Of a stretch of DNA of 64,000 nt, positions 11,300-23,419 are shown in pieces (position 1 is the stretch's first letter; each line of letters starts with the position of its first letter). Where the stretch lies: NCBI GenBank assembly GCA_033002965.1, contig JAURVB010014815.1:186001-250000 (forward strand). The letters run 5' to 3'. The stretch comes from Piper betle (Eukaryota; Streptophyta; Magnoliopsida; Piperales; Piperaceae). The position numbers and the translations under genes were made by a program. The notes under the pieces are model-generated. The model was not told the origin of the DNA. It ran no database searches and saw only the letters and a list, made by a program, of their open reading frames with translations.

Positions 11300-12600
11300 G
11301 ACTCAGTATGCTAGAGGCTAGAGATAGTAGTTGGAATGATGGCACGAGTGACCATTCAGCCGAATGTGCATGAATAAATTAGGGTTGCACATGAAGCTGA
11401 CCCATAGTTGAACCAGTGGTTGGAATGGGGAACACATCTGGAATTGGCCAGAGATGAAAATGGGTAAGTCAGACAGAGAGGTCGACTCTTTGTGCCAAAT
11501 GTTCTAGAGTGTCACAAACTTTGAAGTATGATTCTTCACGAAGTTCATACGATGAGATGCTTAATGCATCTAAGTGGAGTGAATATGTCTGTTGATATCC
11601 GACAAACATATTAGTGGTCAGTAATGAAGAGAGAAGTATATGACACAATTGCCAGATGTTTGGTGTGCTAGCAAGTGAAAGACGGACATGTACACCTAAG
11701 TGGAACACTACAGCCATTGAAAACCACAAAGTGGAAGTGTGAGAGCATAGCGTACGACTTTGTAAATTGTTTACCTAGGACCTGTCATTAGAAAGATGCA
11801 ATATGGGTTATAGTAGATCTACACACAAAGAGCGCACACTTCATACCAATTATGATGGATTACTCACTGACCACTTTGGCCACCTTGTAGAGAGACCAGA
11901 TAGTCAAGCTACATGGAGTGTCAAAGGAGAACATATCAGACAGGGCTCCGAGGTTCACATCTCGATTTTGAAAAGCTTTCTAGCTGCTATGGGCATTGAA
12001 TTGAGATTTAGCACAACCTTTCACCCTCAAACAGATGGGTAGACTGAGAGAACTATATAGATCCTAGAGGATTTGCAGCAAGCATGCATTCTAGACTTCG
12101 AAGGAAGTGGGGAAGAAGATTTACCTCTAGTGGAGTTCCCCTACAACAACGGCTATCATGCCACAATTGGAATGGCACTATACGGCAGACCATGTCGATT
12201 CCGAGTATGTTGGGTGCATGGTAGCTAGTTAGTAGTAGTTGGCCCAGAGATGATTCAGTAGACATAGGAGTGGTGATGTGGATCAAGAAGAAAATGAGGT
12301 CAGCTCAGGATAGACAGAAAAGTTATGTCAATTAGCACAGACGTGAGGTTCATTTCATGTTAGGAGATCATGTTCTCCTAAAGGTCTCTCCGATTAATGG
12401 AAACGTGAGATTTGGGATGTGAAGGAAACTCAATCTGCGATATCTTGAACCATTTGATGTGATCGAGTGCATTGGACCAGTGGCTTACAGGCTGGCATTG
12501 CCGCCTCATCAATCAATTGTGCACTATGTCTTCCAGGTATCAATGGTGATGGCATACCATCCAGACAACTCTCATGTTGTTAGTTTCAGAGAGATGTAGT
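11300..12600 (+). pseudogene. Integrase remnant of the chromovirus
   Basis: Readable pieces in order are an HHCC-type zinc region (MHLSGVNMSVDIRQTY, ARCLVC), then the core with VIVDLHTKSAHFIP, SEVHISILKSFLAAMGIELRF, STTFHPQTDG and EFPYNNGYHATIGMALYGRPCRF. HPQTDG and GYHATIGMALYGR are standard plant Gypsy integrase landmarks. At least six stops and frame changes interrupt the domain. Integrase would insert the element cDNA into the genome. Confidence 0.85.
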
Positions 12601-12604
12601 TGCA

Positions 12605-12780
12605 ACCAGACGTGACATATCCAGAAGATGCAATTTAGATTGTGGATCGCTGAGTGAAGATTCTCCAAAGAAAAGAAGTTCACCTAGTACAAGTGCAATG
12701 GACTCGATAAGAAGTTGAAGAATCTATATAGGAACTTGAAGATGAGAGGAGGAAGGTATTCCCAGAGATGTTCGAGCAAC
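12605..12780 (+). pseudogene. C-terminal chromodomain of the integrase
   Basis: After the integrase the frame reads DVTYPEDA, IVDR, VKILQRKEVHLVQVQWTR, EVEESI and ELEDERRKVFPEMF, broken by stops. This is the chromodomain of chromoviruses, which targets insertion to particular chromatin. Three in-frame stops replace conserved residues, including the aromatic before ELED. Its presence supports placement in the chromovirus branch of Ty3/Gypsy. Confidence 0.85.
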
Positions 12781-12891
12781 CAGCTTCACAACCAAGTACT
12801 TTACCAAAGACTACCTCTTTCAGATTATGAAAGAGTTTGAAACTCCCTTCGTTAAAATTTCAATAACAAAATTTTTCTAAAGAGGGAAAGT

Positions 12892-15383
12892 TGTAAAACC
12901 TATGACTCAAGTCAGAGTTTTACATTAGCGAACCGGTCAGTTCTAGTTGAGTCAGTTTCATGCTTACCTGTTGAGACGAAGCCAGCCGTGCGTTATGAGT
13001 GATGAGGGTCAAATGTACTTGAGTATATTATGATGGCATTAGAAGGATGATGAGAAATAAGTTATCAGAGTATATGACAATATTAAGTTATTTTTTTGTA
13101 TTTGATCATTAAATTATTTTTAGGCCAAATAATGCATTTGGAGTGTTGTAAAACAGTTTGGGTTGGTTATTAGTTATAGAACATGTTATTTTGATGTTGT
13201 GAAGTATATTACACTTTAAAGGATTTTTCCCAATCTTTTGAGATTTTTTTAGAATTTGTTACGAGTTAGTTATTATCTTTTACTCGAGTTGGAGTCGAGT
13301 CAACTTTTATTTACTACATTGCCACCCACCCTCGATCATGATCTTACCTTCCATAAACCCCAACACCGATTGGCGCCGCCTTGATTAATGTCATCAACGC
13401 CCCTCCGGCCTCTGTACCGCTACTGATCGACGCCGCTGACTAATGCCAGGTCATCGCAGAGCTTTTCCAAACCTTCCTAACTGCCATGTGACCTACACGA
13501 TGCATGGGAGCTACGCCCTAGCGTCACCAGTTGTTGGCACTGATTTCTTGCCATTCACACCACTCCGCCACTGCCCTACTGCCAACACCCTACCCCTTCG
13601 ACCCTCGACCATTTCCCCCAAGCCGAGGGCTACCGCCGAGGCCGGCCAAGGGTCAATTGGAAGACTAACTTACCCCCGGCCAACTCGACGCTGACAACGG
13701 CAATCATTGCCGTCACTACCACCCTCACCACCACTACCATTGGGTTAGGCTTGCCAAGCCGGTGCCGGCCCATAGCCTAGATTGCCACGCCAAAAAATAG
13801 CCAAAAAGCCACCAAAAACTGCCATAGAACTGCCGTAAACTACTGGGAAATCAGATTTACTTAAATTCGCTAGATCTTCCACCTAATTCATCCAGTTGTA
13901 GCCAATCAAACTTTAAATAGCGCAAAAAATGCTAGTCATCATCAAATGTCGACGACGCAAGGTATAATTAACTCTAACCTAATTACTTAAAAGTGATGAT
14001 TGTTAGCACAACATGCTAGGATTGTTGATTGATGTGTTAAATATTTTTATTGTAAAAAAAATGAATTGCGTGATTGATTTGTATTAAAATGAATGTTAAG
14101 AAACTAATTAAGTAAATTAAGCATGTAATATTAATCTAATGCAACATACCATGGAAAATCTAATAGGGATTGATGTGTGAGATTTGATATGAGGTGTGCC
14201 TTGATGTGTGTTTGCTATAGGATGTGTGAATGCATCATAAGTGGGTGTTAGCTTTCAGTTTAATTTCTAAGTACGGAGTACGAGCTTGCCGCTTAGGCGT
14301 GTGGACACGATTGGACCTTTTACTAGGCCCGTTTAGGACTCACTTCTAGTTTGAATTCTATATTCTATCATGTTTTGTTTTAACAGGTAAGCAGATGTGG
14401 CAAGTGGTGGATTTATTGTATCTCACTCCACACAAGCCATCTAGCCACATGAAATTTCCAGATTAATAACCCTTAAGGATGAGATCCCTTAAGTTTATTT
14501 TTCAACTCAAATCTATATCACGATGCCTTCAAGTCTATTATATTACAATCCCTACCCAATGTAGCTTTTTGACTTTTCAGTGAAATGTGAAACAAGGGAA
14601 AATTAACAACTGTGTCTTGAGATAGGGCATGCGTTAGTCAAAGCAGGCTTGGTGAGTATCTATTCCATTCCCAAGGGATCCTGATAACTCCACCTTTGAG
14701 TTCTTCAAACCTGGAGAAGTGTAGAGGTTTACGAGTGTTGCTATGCAGCGCTTGTCTAGACTTGTTGTTTTAAAGTGGTACTGAAGGGGCATACATGAGA
14801 GTACTTACGGCCAGGATTGGTATGGAGGATGTAGAGGGCTGAAAAAATAGAGAATGATTTTTCCGCTCAAGGGATAGTTTAAAGTTACCAAAGAATGAGA
14901 TGAGATAGTAAAGGGATGCTGTTGCGAGAGGTTGACGGCTCCTAATTAGTGCCCTTATAAGAGATTCTATGGGGAAGAATAAGAATGTTTTTATTTAACA
15001 GGAGAATCAACTCTCCTGTGCTAGTTTGTTATTAGTTATTTATGGACTAGTGAGGCTCGTTATTGGTATTTTTCTATTATCTATGTAGGTGAGAATCTGG
15101 AGGATTGAGTGATGTCGGGACTGCGGAGGAGGAACAATGAAATTGCACACACATGTACTTGCCGAATGTTATTGATGTGGCTAAGTGTTGATTTGTTTCT
15201 AATGATGCAACTTGAGTGCTATTTTTATGAATGGAAAATGTTTTTGCATGTGGATAAAAACTATGAAAAGAAGTGAACAGGTTGAGCAATGGAATCTAGA
15301 CTCGGCTCAGAAGATCAGAAATGAATAGAATTGAAGTGTTGAGAAAAATGTCATGTTTTTTGCTGCATTTTCTATTTTTATTG

Positions 15384-15429
<46 letters not shown>

Positions 15430-15720
15430 CTTGTTGACAAGGTGGTCCCTATTTTACTTTTAGGGAGACTATATCCGTTTTGTTTTAAAAATAGTTTTTC
15501 TTTTCATGGTTTTTTTATACATGATTGCATATTATAGCATGCATCTAGAAGACCGTTAGAACCTAAGCATCTCATCCATGCATTGTATGCTTGCATCACC
15601 ATCTTGAGACGTGAAGGTTAGATCCGGTCGGCTTAACCAAATCAAATAGATTAGCAAACGGTTCAGTTGTCAATAGCATTTTTGGGTTGGTTCACGAGTG
15701 AACCGAAATGGTGTGTTACA
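12892..15720 (+). repeat. 3' LTR of the chromovirus
   Basis: This 2829-base repeat starts TGTAAAACC and ends GTGTTACA, with inverted TGTAA/TTACA ends. It is preceded by a purine tract. A GC-rich block at about 13320-13960 ends in AAGGTATAATTAA, and a TA microsatellite lies at 15386-15426. It is longer than the 5' LTR because it keeps a segment lost there. Confidence 0.9.
15386..15426. repeat. TA microsatellite in the 3' LTR
   Basis: About twenty uninterrupted TA units lie at the place where the 5' LTR has an ATT run. Confidence 0.95.
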
Positions 15721-18540
15721 ATAGATATAGCCTCTATCCTTAAGGATCTGTCTGAAGATCAAAGTTCTCCAAGGTAAACCTTGAGCTATGTCTGATGTAT
15801 ATGCCCAAGGCACTCAGTGGTCCATGCTCATGGGTCATGTAACTCTGCTAGTGTATCCCTACTTGAAGCTCCCTTTGGTGTCATCTCTTATAACTCTGTC
15901 TCACAATATACACCATGTCCCAAGGAAGAAGGACTGATATGGTGAGATGCGAAAGGATGGACCAATGTTGTAATGTCCTTGGTGCTCCAAGTTCTCCTAG
16001 TCATTATCTGACTCAACTGCAGCTGACTGAAAAATAGAGACATTCTAACTCGTCTAAATCTCCAGTACAATAAAAGAGAAGAACAGGTCTCTAAGTATAT
16101 CATGACATGCCTATGAGATCCCTGCTAGCAACTATTGAAATCATGATCTCATATCTAGCCACAATTCCTCTATAACTGTTAACATTGAAAAATGCACTAT
16201 TCAGGTGCTGGCTAAGCAAAAATCTGAAATCTTGAGAAAAGAGCAAAGAAATATATCTCAGCTTGACTAAGGACAACTCCTCACACTTGGCTCAAAACAA
16301 TAGTATTCTACTTAAATCGACTAAGACATAACTTTGATACCAAACTGTAATACCCCAATTTTGGTTGGCCTAAGAATCAAATCAGAAATATTACAATTGA
16401 TCTGAGTCATGTTTAAATCAATTAATCTGTAAAATTCAAATGTTAAATAGATCAAAACAGCCTTCTTGAAGTCTCGGGAATGGAAGATATTACTAAATAT
16501 TTATGAAAATGTATCAAGCATAGATAAAAGTATAAAAGGAAATAACGGGTGTTGAGCACAGGCGTATTTAGCATCTATCTGCCCTTCTACCAAAGCCGAC
16601 CCAACGCACAGGAATAGGAGACCTACATTTATAATATGAAAAGGGACATCAACGAATGTCATTGGTCCGAAAAATAATTAGTACAAACTGGTAAGTTAAA
16701 ACTGATTTCCACGAGGAAGGAATACCATATATATAATATTCATGTCAACACTCAAACGGCATCTACCGAGGAGTCATCAAGTTGCAAACTCAATAGCATT
16801 CCAAACTGAACTGGTATTGTGTCACTCTCAACAAATACCTCTCTCGAAAATAACTAGGCCCACTCAATGGAGAAAACCCATAACCTAAACCCTCTCCAAA
16901 CCTCCATGTAATGTCTGGCCAAAAGCACAATGGCCGAGTACTCTAAGGCAGTCGCCTTCATTACCCATTGATGTCATAAGTCTAGACATGCATTGTACAT
17001 AATAACACCTGTCTACTCCACGCCTCTCTAGGTGTGAGGAAGCTCAAGGAGTAGAGATGTCAGGATCCCTTAAGAATGAAACAACCCTCTCACTAATCTA
17101 TAACATGTTGTGATCTATGTAAGCACTTGCTCACGGTATATGCAATTCATAAACTCTCACTGGAAAGTTGATAAAAACTATTTATAGGGCTACGAAGTGA
17201 ATTATATAAGTAGGCCCGAAGGCAACGTGGGGAGCTAAGTTTAAAAATAACTTAAATAGATCTCATCCTCAATGGTTATTAATCACAAAAGTAAAATACG
17301 TTTAGATGACCCATGTTAAGTGGGGTCCGATAAAATACTTCATACGTTCTACGATATGAATATCAAATCCACAATAGAATAAAGCAATAAATCTAATAAG
17401 AGTCCTAATGGACCTGTGGTTCAAGCTCTAAGCGTATTAGCTCGTCTATGGCGAGCTCAGACTCCGAAACCTATTTAGAACTCACTCCTAAGCAAAAGAC
17501 TGTCAACTATATATAATGTATGGTCGTGGTGTATGCTCACTTCAACAACAACATCATAACAAAGGACAATGTTAAAGAAATCTACAACCAAACACCCGGC
17601 ACTCAAAATGAGACACAAAAAGGAATAAATCACTAATAAATAAATAAATAAATAATAAATACAAGAAAATAACTAATACTAATCATAAAATAATAACATA
17701 ATCACACTATATAAGTATGCGACTAAATACGAATAAATAATAGCACATACAATGAATAAATAATAGATACTTAAATAAATAAATATATGAATAATCAACA
17801 AATAATTAGATAAATGAAAAAATAATTAATGAAATTTAATCATGAATAATAGTAATATAAACATCAAATATATGAATAAATGTCTAAACACGAACAAATA
17901 ATAACATGTGAGCGAGCAATTGAATAAATACATAAATAATTAAATAAGAATATAAAATATAATAAACATAAACACAATAATATTAATAATTAAATACATC
18001 ATCAATATGAATAAATAAACATATAAGCATTCATCAAGTACGATATTTATTTAAATAAAAAAATAAATAAATAAAATAAAATAAAATAATAATTAAATAG
18101 AAACACTTATAATATCAACATATTTCAAATAATGTAATTATATATATAGACTAATGTAAAGATTCTTAAATTATCAAAAATGATAAAAAAACGGACAAAA
18201 ATGGGCAAAAACAAGTTGAAAATATGTTGCCGAGGCAACCAAGGGAGTTGGACCAAATCCAACCAAATTAAACGGAGTCGACTCGGCTGAGTCAATTGGC
18301 TGGGCGGGCGGCAGATTTGGTCGTGCCTTTATATAAAAGTGTTCAGCAACCCGGTTCCTGCCAAGGCTGGCTGCCACCGACATTGACGACAACTAAGCCG
18401 AAAAAATGGGGTTTGATCAAAGTTGATCGGCCTTGGCCGAAACCTAACCGTCCGCAAAAGAGGGGCAGAACGGTGTTTTATTTTATTATTATTATTAAAT
18501 TTGGGCTACCCTTACGATGCAATGGCCTATGTTAAAGCCT
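15721..18540 (-). mobile_element. Leader and 5' LTR (partial) of the older minus-strand element
   Basis: Reading on the minus strand, an LTR end (GGGGTATTACA, complement of 16349-16359) is followed two bases later by TTGGTATCAAAG, a tRNA-Met-like primer site. From 16349 to about 17530 the sequence matches, with many changes, the minus-oriented solo LTR at 55289-56760. Shared phrases include GGCCGAGTACTCT, GTGTGAGGAA and TCAGGATCCCT. Beyond 17600 it becomes extremely AT-rich and the LTR start is not visible, so the right boundary is approximate. This pairs with the LTR at 1-792 as one element split by the 4032-15720 insertion. Confidence 0.6.
17620..18170. repeat. AT-rich low-complexity tract (AAATA-type)
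   Basis: Imperfect AAATA/AATAAATA units fill about 550 bases with almost no G. No gene is visible in it. Confidence 0.85.
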
Positions 18541-18711
18541 GCAGAAACCTCTCCCCGCCCTTAAGATAAACTTTTTTCATATATATCTATATATATACTC
18601 TTACATATATATACTCTTACATAATTTAATCTAGCTACAAGTTCGCTTCCCACATGGAAGGTGTTGAAATTAACATAATGACATTGAACTCAAAAAATAA
18701 AGCCCATTTTT

Positions 18712-19655
18712 TCATGCACCGGTGCTGGGTGTTCTATTCTCGCTATTAATCCACTTTTCCATTACAGAGTTGGGCGAAAGTGGAGGAGCGCTCTTCAACA
18801 AACGAAGAACATCGGTCTGATTATCCACCTCTTTCACTCCCATCTTCTCCTTCACCGAGAATTCATCTGCCTCCATGTTCTTTAGCTCCAACACAACCTC
18901 CTCCATGGATGGCCTCATGTCCTTCTCCTCCTGCAAGCACCTAAAGCCCAACTCTGCCACGAACCTAATCATCTTCGTCACCCTGCTGTCCGACCCATAC
19001 CCAAGATTCGGATCCACCAGCTCGTGCAAAGCTCCTTTGAGGATCTTGTTAACAGCCAGCGTGGCGAGCTTGATCTCGTGTTGATGCCGGCTAATGTCGA
19101 CGGCGGGCATGGAGGAGATGAGCTCCATGAGCACCACGCCGTAGCTGTAGACGTCACTCTTGCAGGTGAGCTGGAAGCACTTGTGGTAATCTGGGTCGAC
19201 GTAGCCGGGCGTGCCCTGGGGGACGGTGGAGACATGGGTGGCATCGGTGGGGAAGAGGCGAGAGAGGCCGAAGTCGGCGACCTTGACGCTGAAGTTGGAG
19301 TCGAGGAGGATGTTGTTGGTCTTGACGTCGCGGTGGATGATGGGCGGGTCGACGGCGTGGAGGTAGGCCAGCGCCTCGGCGGTCTCGATGGCGATGCTCA
19401 TGCGGATGGGCCAGGTAAGGGCGGTCTCCTTGGCGCGATGGTCTTGGAGGTGATCGGCGACGGTGCCATTGGGGACGTACTCGTAGACGAGGAGGAGCTC
19501 GCGGCTGTGGCGGGATGTGCACCCGTAGAGGGAGACGAGGTTCTGGTGACGCAGACCCGACAGGATCTTCACTTCGTTTAAGAACAGCTCCACTCGCTTG
19601 TAGTTGTTGTCGTACAGTCGTTTCACAGCCACGGTCCGGCCGTCACGGAGCTTTC
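18712..19655 (-). CDS. LRK10-like receptor kinase, kinase exon
   Basis: This exon encodes most of a Ser/Thr protein kinase that would act inside the plasma membrane. In order it shows the ATP-binding lysine (TVAVKRLYDNN), the catalytic loop IIHRDVKTNNILLD (near 19330), the magnesium motif VADFGLSRLF, the P+1 loop GTPGYVDPDY, and DVYSYGVVLMEL. This makes it an active-type RD kinase. The spelling closely fits the LEAF RUST 10 disease-resistance-locus receptor-like kinase (LRK10L) family. A TTTGCAG splice acceptor precedes GAAAGCTCCGTG at 19655 and restores ...VYF-G-KLRDGR with the upstream exon. The exon is intact to its TGA stop and strongly GC-rich at third positions, unlike its AT-rich surroundings. 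The ectodomain exons of the same gene are broken. Confidence 0.9.
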
Positions 19656-20946
19656 CTGCAAATTCAATCAAGCCAAGCATGTCTGTGTTCATCACATCAG
19701 ATGATGATGTTAGACCTGTTCGCCTAAACAGCCGAGAAAATATTCTCTCGAGATAAAATAAAAATAAATATAAGATAAATAGGAAATATTAAGATAAAAA
19801 ATAGATGAATTTTTTTTTAATTAAAAAAAAAACTAAATCTATTCGATTAATTTTGATTAAAAAAATCTCTTACAATAAAATATCGAATAAAAGTTTAACA
19901 AAACTCTCCTAATATAAATTAAACCAATAACAAAATTTGAAATATATAATTCTTGAGAAATACAATATATAAAAAATTGAAAAATTAATATACACCTCAA
20001 AAGAAATTAGATCAACTTCACACCCTAAATTAAGACCCCGATTTCAACTTAAGATGATGAAAAACTTCTCTAAACTCTCCCTTTATAAACCAAATATGCT
20101 TAAAAACTTTCAAGAAGATGTTCTGTTTAAGATTAAGAGAGTTCTCTTTTATATAAAAGAATATGAGTAGAATTCGAGAAATCGCCTCGTTAAACTTTTA
20201 TAAAAAAAGACAAAATCATATATAAGTATACGAAATACCAATCATTAGTGTGATAAACAAAAAGACAAAATTTACATTTGAATTCTTCCAATACAAATGG
20301 GTGAGGGAAACTCAACAATACCCGGTGATTAGTAATGTTCTTTGCAAAGATGAAATATTCAAGAATAACAGTAACCAATTTTACAAGCCAAATTTGAGAG
20401 TTTAAATGGTTAGAATACTAATTTTTAAATATTTATTGACAATTAATAATTGGCATGTTTGATTAGATTTCGAGCCACGCCGCACTAGCCAGACCCAGGC
20501 AGTTCTAATTGAGCTCCTTTTCTAAGCTTCCTAGCTACTGCATGAAGTAGGGATTTACTTCCAGAAACTATGCAGGATCTAAGTAGTATATAAGTTACCA
20601 TAAATGCAAAAAATTAGATATTATATTAAGAAAAAAACTTGAATTGAGGCAGAAATATTGGCAATATTTATGTGTATCGAGCTCAAGTTTTGAGCTAAGC
20701 TCAGCAAAACCTCAAGGCTTCAATCAGGACAGCTAATTTGAGCTTAAAAAACCAAGTTCATGATAAATAATTGAGTGAAATTTCCTACCGAGCTAGTTTG
20801 ATTTTGCTTAGATTGAATGTGATAAATCTAGATAGTAGATTGAAATATCAATGTAGAAGTAAAATTTCTTGAATTCTGTTTTAGTCTCATTAATTCTAGT
20901 GACGGAAGAACTGTCGATGAACAAGAATAGGAGGGATTTAAATTAC
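19656..20946 (-). other. Intron of the LRK10-like kinase gene
   Basis: An AT-rich intron of 1291 bases lies between donor GTAATT (complement of 20941-20946) and the acceptor next to 19655. Both exons join in phase. I see no repeat or gene within it. Confidence 0.8.
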
Positions 20947-21219
20947 CGAAGTAGACAGTGCCGAAGCCTCCATCGCCGAGTTCTCTAGCTGTATCAAAGC
21001 TGTTAGTAGCTTCGGCTAGCTCCTTGTAGGAGAATTTGTGGGTGGCCACATAGTGAGTGCTGGCGCATTTTTCAAGGTCATGTTTGGATGAGGTGCTTGG
21101 ATCAGAGCCATCTCTGGAGACGAGTGTGGAAGACGATGCTAGGCGTTTCCGGAGGTAGAGTTGATGGAAGTGGAAGATGAGCCATGCAAGAATGAAGCTG
21201 CCAATCCCTGCCGAAACAC
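20947..21219 (-). CDS. LRK10-like receptor kinase, transmembrane and glycine-loop exon
   Basis: The exon encodes a transmembrane segment (SAGIGSFILAWLIFHFH), a basic stop-transfer (LRKRLASS), a juxtamembrane stretch, then the start of the kinase (HKFSYKELAEATNSF) with the glycine-rich loop GDGGFGTVYFG. The donor is TTCG|GTAATT, and the acceptor TCGAATCAG|GTGTTTCGG enters in phase 1. The 273 bases give 90 complete codons plus split codons at both ends. This module sits directly upstream of the kinase exon. Usual LRK10L genes have an ectodomain exon before it, here the broken one at 22640-23382. Confidence 0.88.
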
Positions 21220-22639
21220 CTGATTCGAGGGGAAGAACTTTGTGTGTGTTAGATGTGTTTCATTGAATTAGATGATTGGCAATGTTATCATATATATATA
21301 TATATTAGCACAATATACTTAAAATTTAGATTGGAATCATCAAGGGAGAGGTGGGTTGCAATTCCTACCTATGACGATTTTTCTTCTTGCGTCTGGTTTC
21401 CCACCTGTATATCATGGAAGAAAAGGTTAGTAAGGCAATTAGCTATTTGTTTGTATATGTAAAATTGTGTTTGTACGACGTTTTTACGCAGAAGAGAAAT
21501 TCAAATATTGGGACGAAGAGAGATAAAAATTTGCAGGTTAAGTAAATTAATCAAAGGAAGAATTTGGGAAAGGACAGAAACCATGCACTCGTACGGCGTT
21601 TTTACTAACAAGGTTGCGACCTTGGAAGACCGATGCAAGAACAGTGGTACAAGCATAACAATCAGACCAAAAAGAAAACAAGAAGATGCAATACGCCACA
21701 AATATAAGAACTTGTAAGAAATATATTGAACAAACATCCACTCTCTATTTTTCTGGTTTATTCTATAGTGTGAAACTTTTGTAAGACCTTACAAATAATA
21801 TTGTTATAAGGCCCAATTAATTTTTACCAAATCACCTACTTATTATATATATCTATAATAGTTTTATTATTTCAACAATACGTGGGTACTTAAATCTATG
21901 CTTATTTCACTCGTTATTGGGTCTTTCAGCTAATTCTTGCAGATTATTTTTCTATTCTAAAATATTACATGTAGGTGTATGGTTGGCTTGTCATATATTA
22001 CAATTTAATGATTATCATAAAATATAATAACCTAGTCTGTTTTATAGATGGGAGCAAGATTAAGATCGAATTTGAGCAAGAACTTGGAGATGAAACAGCA
22101 TTTGTTCTCCATTATGAAGGTGAAATTATCAGTAAAAGTAGAGGGCAACACTTATGATCAGTGATTGATTCAACACATAATCAGAAAAAGTCCTACATAT
22201 TAGATTATTTTATAATTATTAGGTGACGCATGTATAATTAAATGAGTTGATTCAATAAAATGGTCTAAATATGATGACATTTTGGGCATTAAATAAAGTA
22301 AAAACAGTATAGGTTTTAAATAACCTTTTCCTTTCTCTTAAATTCCATATGGGAGACACTTTACATAACAGAGAAGGACGAGGAAAACAAAATAGAGTGA
22401 TTTCTTAATCAAATTAAAAGCATAGATCAAGGTAGGCCTTTGCATTAATTTTTTTAATATATTTCAAATAATTTATAGGTAGATCTTATTATTTTAATAG
22501 AAATTGAATTACAATGGAATTCTTAAAGTTGTAGAATTTCTAACACTAGAAGCCCCCACAAACATACCAATATCACTAAGTATTTGCAACTTTTTGAGTA
22601 GCAGCTAGCAGAGACGATCTCAAAAGAGAAAAAGAAAGA
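21220..22639 (-). other. Region between ectodomain and transmembrane exon, nothing recognised
   Basis: This is presumably an intron of the receptor kinase gene. It is AT-rich with a short TA run at about 21288-21304. Short ORFs here (for example 21501-21737) resemble no family I know. Confidence 0.5.
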
Positions 22640-23382
22640 GAGCTTAGAAAATGCTTCGTGGAGGCGACCTCGACAGAAACACGTAAACCTGGACTCGTTC
22701 CAATTGAATCCACACTTTCCCCGCTCAAATCACACGCCGAACAATTGCTAGCAGTCCACCTTAGGAAGAATCGTTCACCCACAAAGCCTTGTAATCGTTA
22801 CTCGACAGCTTCGTTTGCACATAATCCGTTCGAGTCTCGTCAATGGGGACTTCCATCGTCCCACAATCACTCATGCCCGAATTCTTGGGATCCACCTCGC
22901 CTCTAACCATGGCGATGGAGTCTCATCTTAACGCAGCGAATTGGTTAATACCCCATTTTTGAAATAGGAGCTGTGCAGTTGAAGTGAAGGGTGAGATGTA
23001 GTTGATTATGGGAGACCTGGAAAGGAGTTATGAACAATGATAGATTGTGAGCTGATTGTGGGCAAGAATTGTCGATGAGATGATCATCGACGAGGAGCAC
23101 CGTCGGGGTTTGGTCATAGATGCGCTGGATACGATAGTCACCTTGAGGCATCCGCAGGACGGTACCCATCCTCACTACAAGTGAGGTTGAGCAATGGATG
23201 CCCACAGTGGAGAGGATGTGAAGGAAGCCAAACGGGTAGCTTATGTTGAGGCCCTGACCGCAAGTCTTGGGCACAGAGCCGTGAAACTGAGGGTGCACGG
23301 AGAAAGCCGAGTTGAGAACGGCGGAGAAGAAGATCAGGGTTGCAGGGAGCAGCCCCTGTATCATCAACAAGCTCTGTTTCAT
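22640..23382 (-). pseudogene. LRK10-like receptor ectodomain (GUB_WAK_bind plus WAK_assoc), frame-broken
   Basis: The ATG at 23382 begins a signal peptide (LLMIQGLLPATLIFFSAVLNSA), then a galacturonan-binding-type domain (TCGQGLNISYPF ... LRMPQGDYRIQRIYDQTPTVLLVDDHLIDNSCPQSAHNLSLF). The conserved middle (LPSHPLHCGHPLLNLTC) is in another frame: one base is missing after CCGTTT and two more are missing about 80 bases on, so the frame returns. After HFNCT the frame breaks again. The C-terminal cysteine-rich domain is recovered in pieces: MSDCGTMEVPIDE, SNDYKAL, FFLRWTASNCSACDLSG and, shifted by one, KCGFNWNESRFTCFC. These domains sense cell-wall or pathogen ligands in related receptors. At least four indels make a normal protein impossible unless some are assembly errors. 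Confidence 0.8.
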
Positions 23383-23419
23383 CTCCTGTAGAAGATCGGT
23401 GGACGAGAAAGTTGAGCAT

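Larger units (their letters stand above)
4032..15720 (+). mobile_element. Complete but decayed Ty3/Gypsy chromovirus (Tekay/Del type)
   Basis: Two long terminal repeats (4032-7056 and 12892-15720) flank gag, protease, reverse transcriptase, RNase H, integrase and chromodomain remnants in that order on the plus strand. LTRs begin TGTAA/AGTAA and end in GTGTTACA/GTGTTATA. A tRNA-Met-type primer site follows the 5' LTR, and a purine tract (12875-12891) precedes the 3' LTR. The five bases before (ATAGC) and after (ATAGA) look like a target duplication with one change. Stop codons and frameshifts interrupt every domain and the LTRs differ at many sites, so this is an old, dead copy. It sits inside an older minus-strand LTR element and carries two TRIM insertions. 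Confidence 0.9.

Noticed and set aside
19024..19581. 185-codon plus-strand ORF opposite the kinase exon
   Set aside because: It is the mirror of a GC-rich coding exon; it has no domain and its composition follows from the kinase codons.
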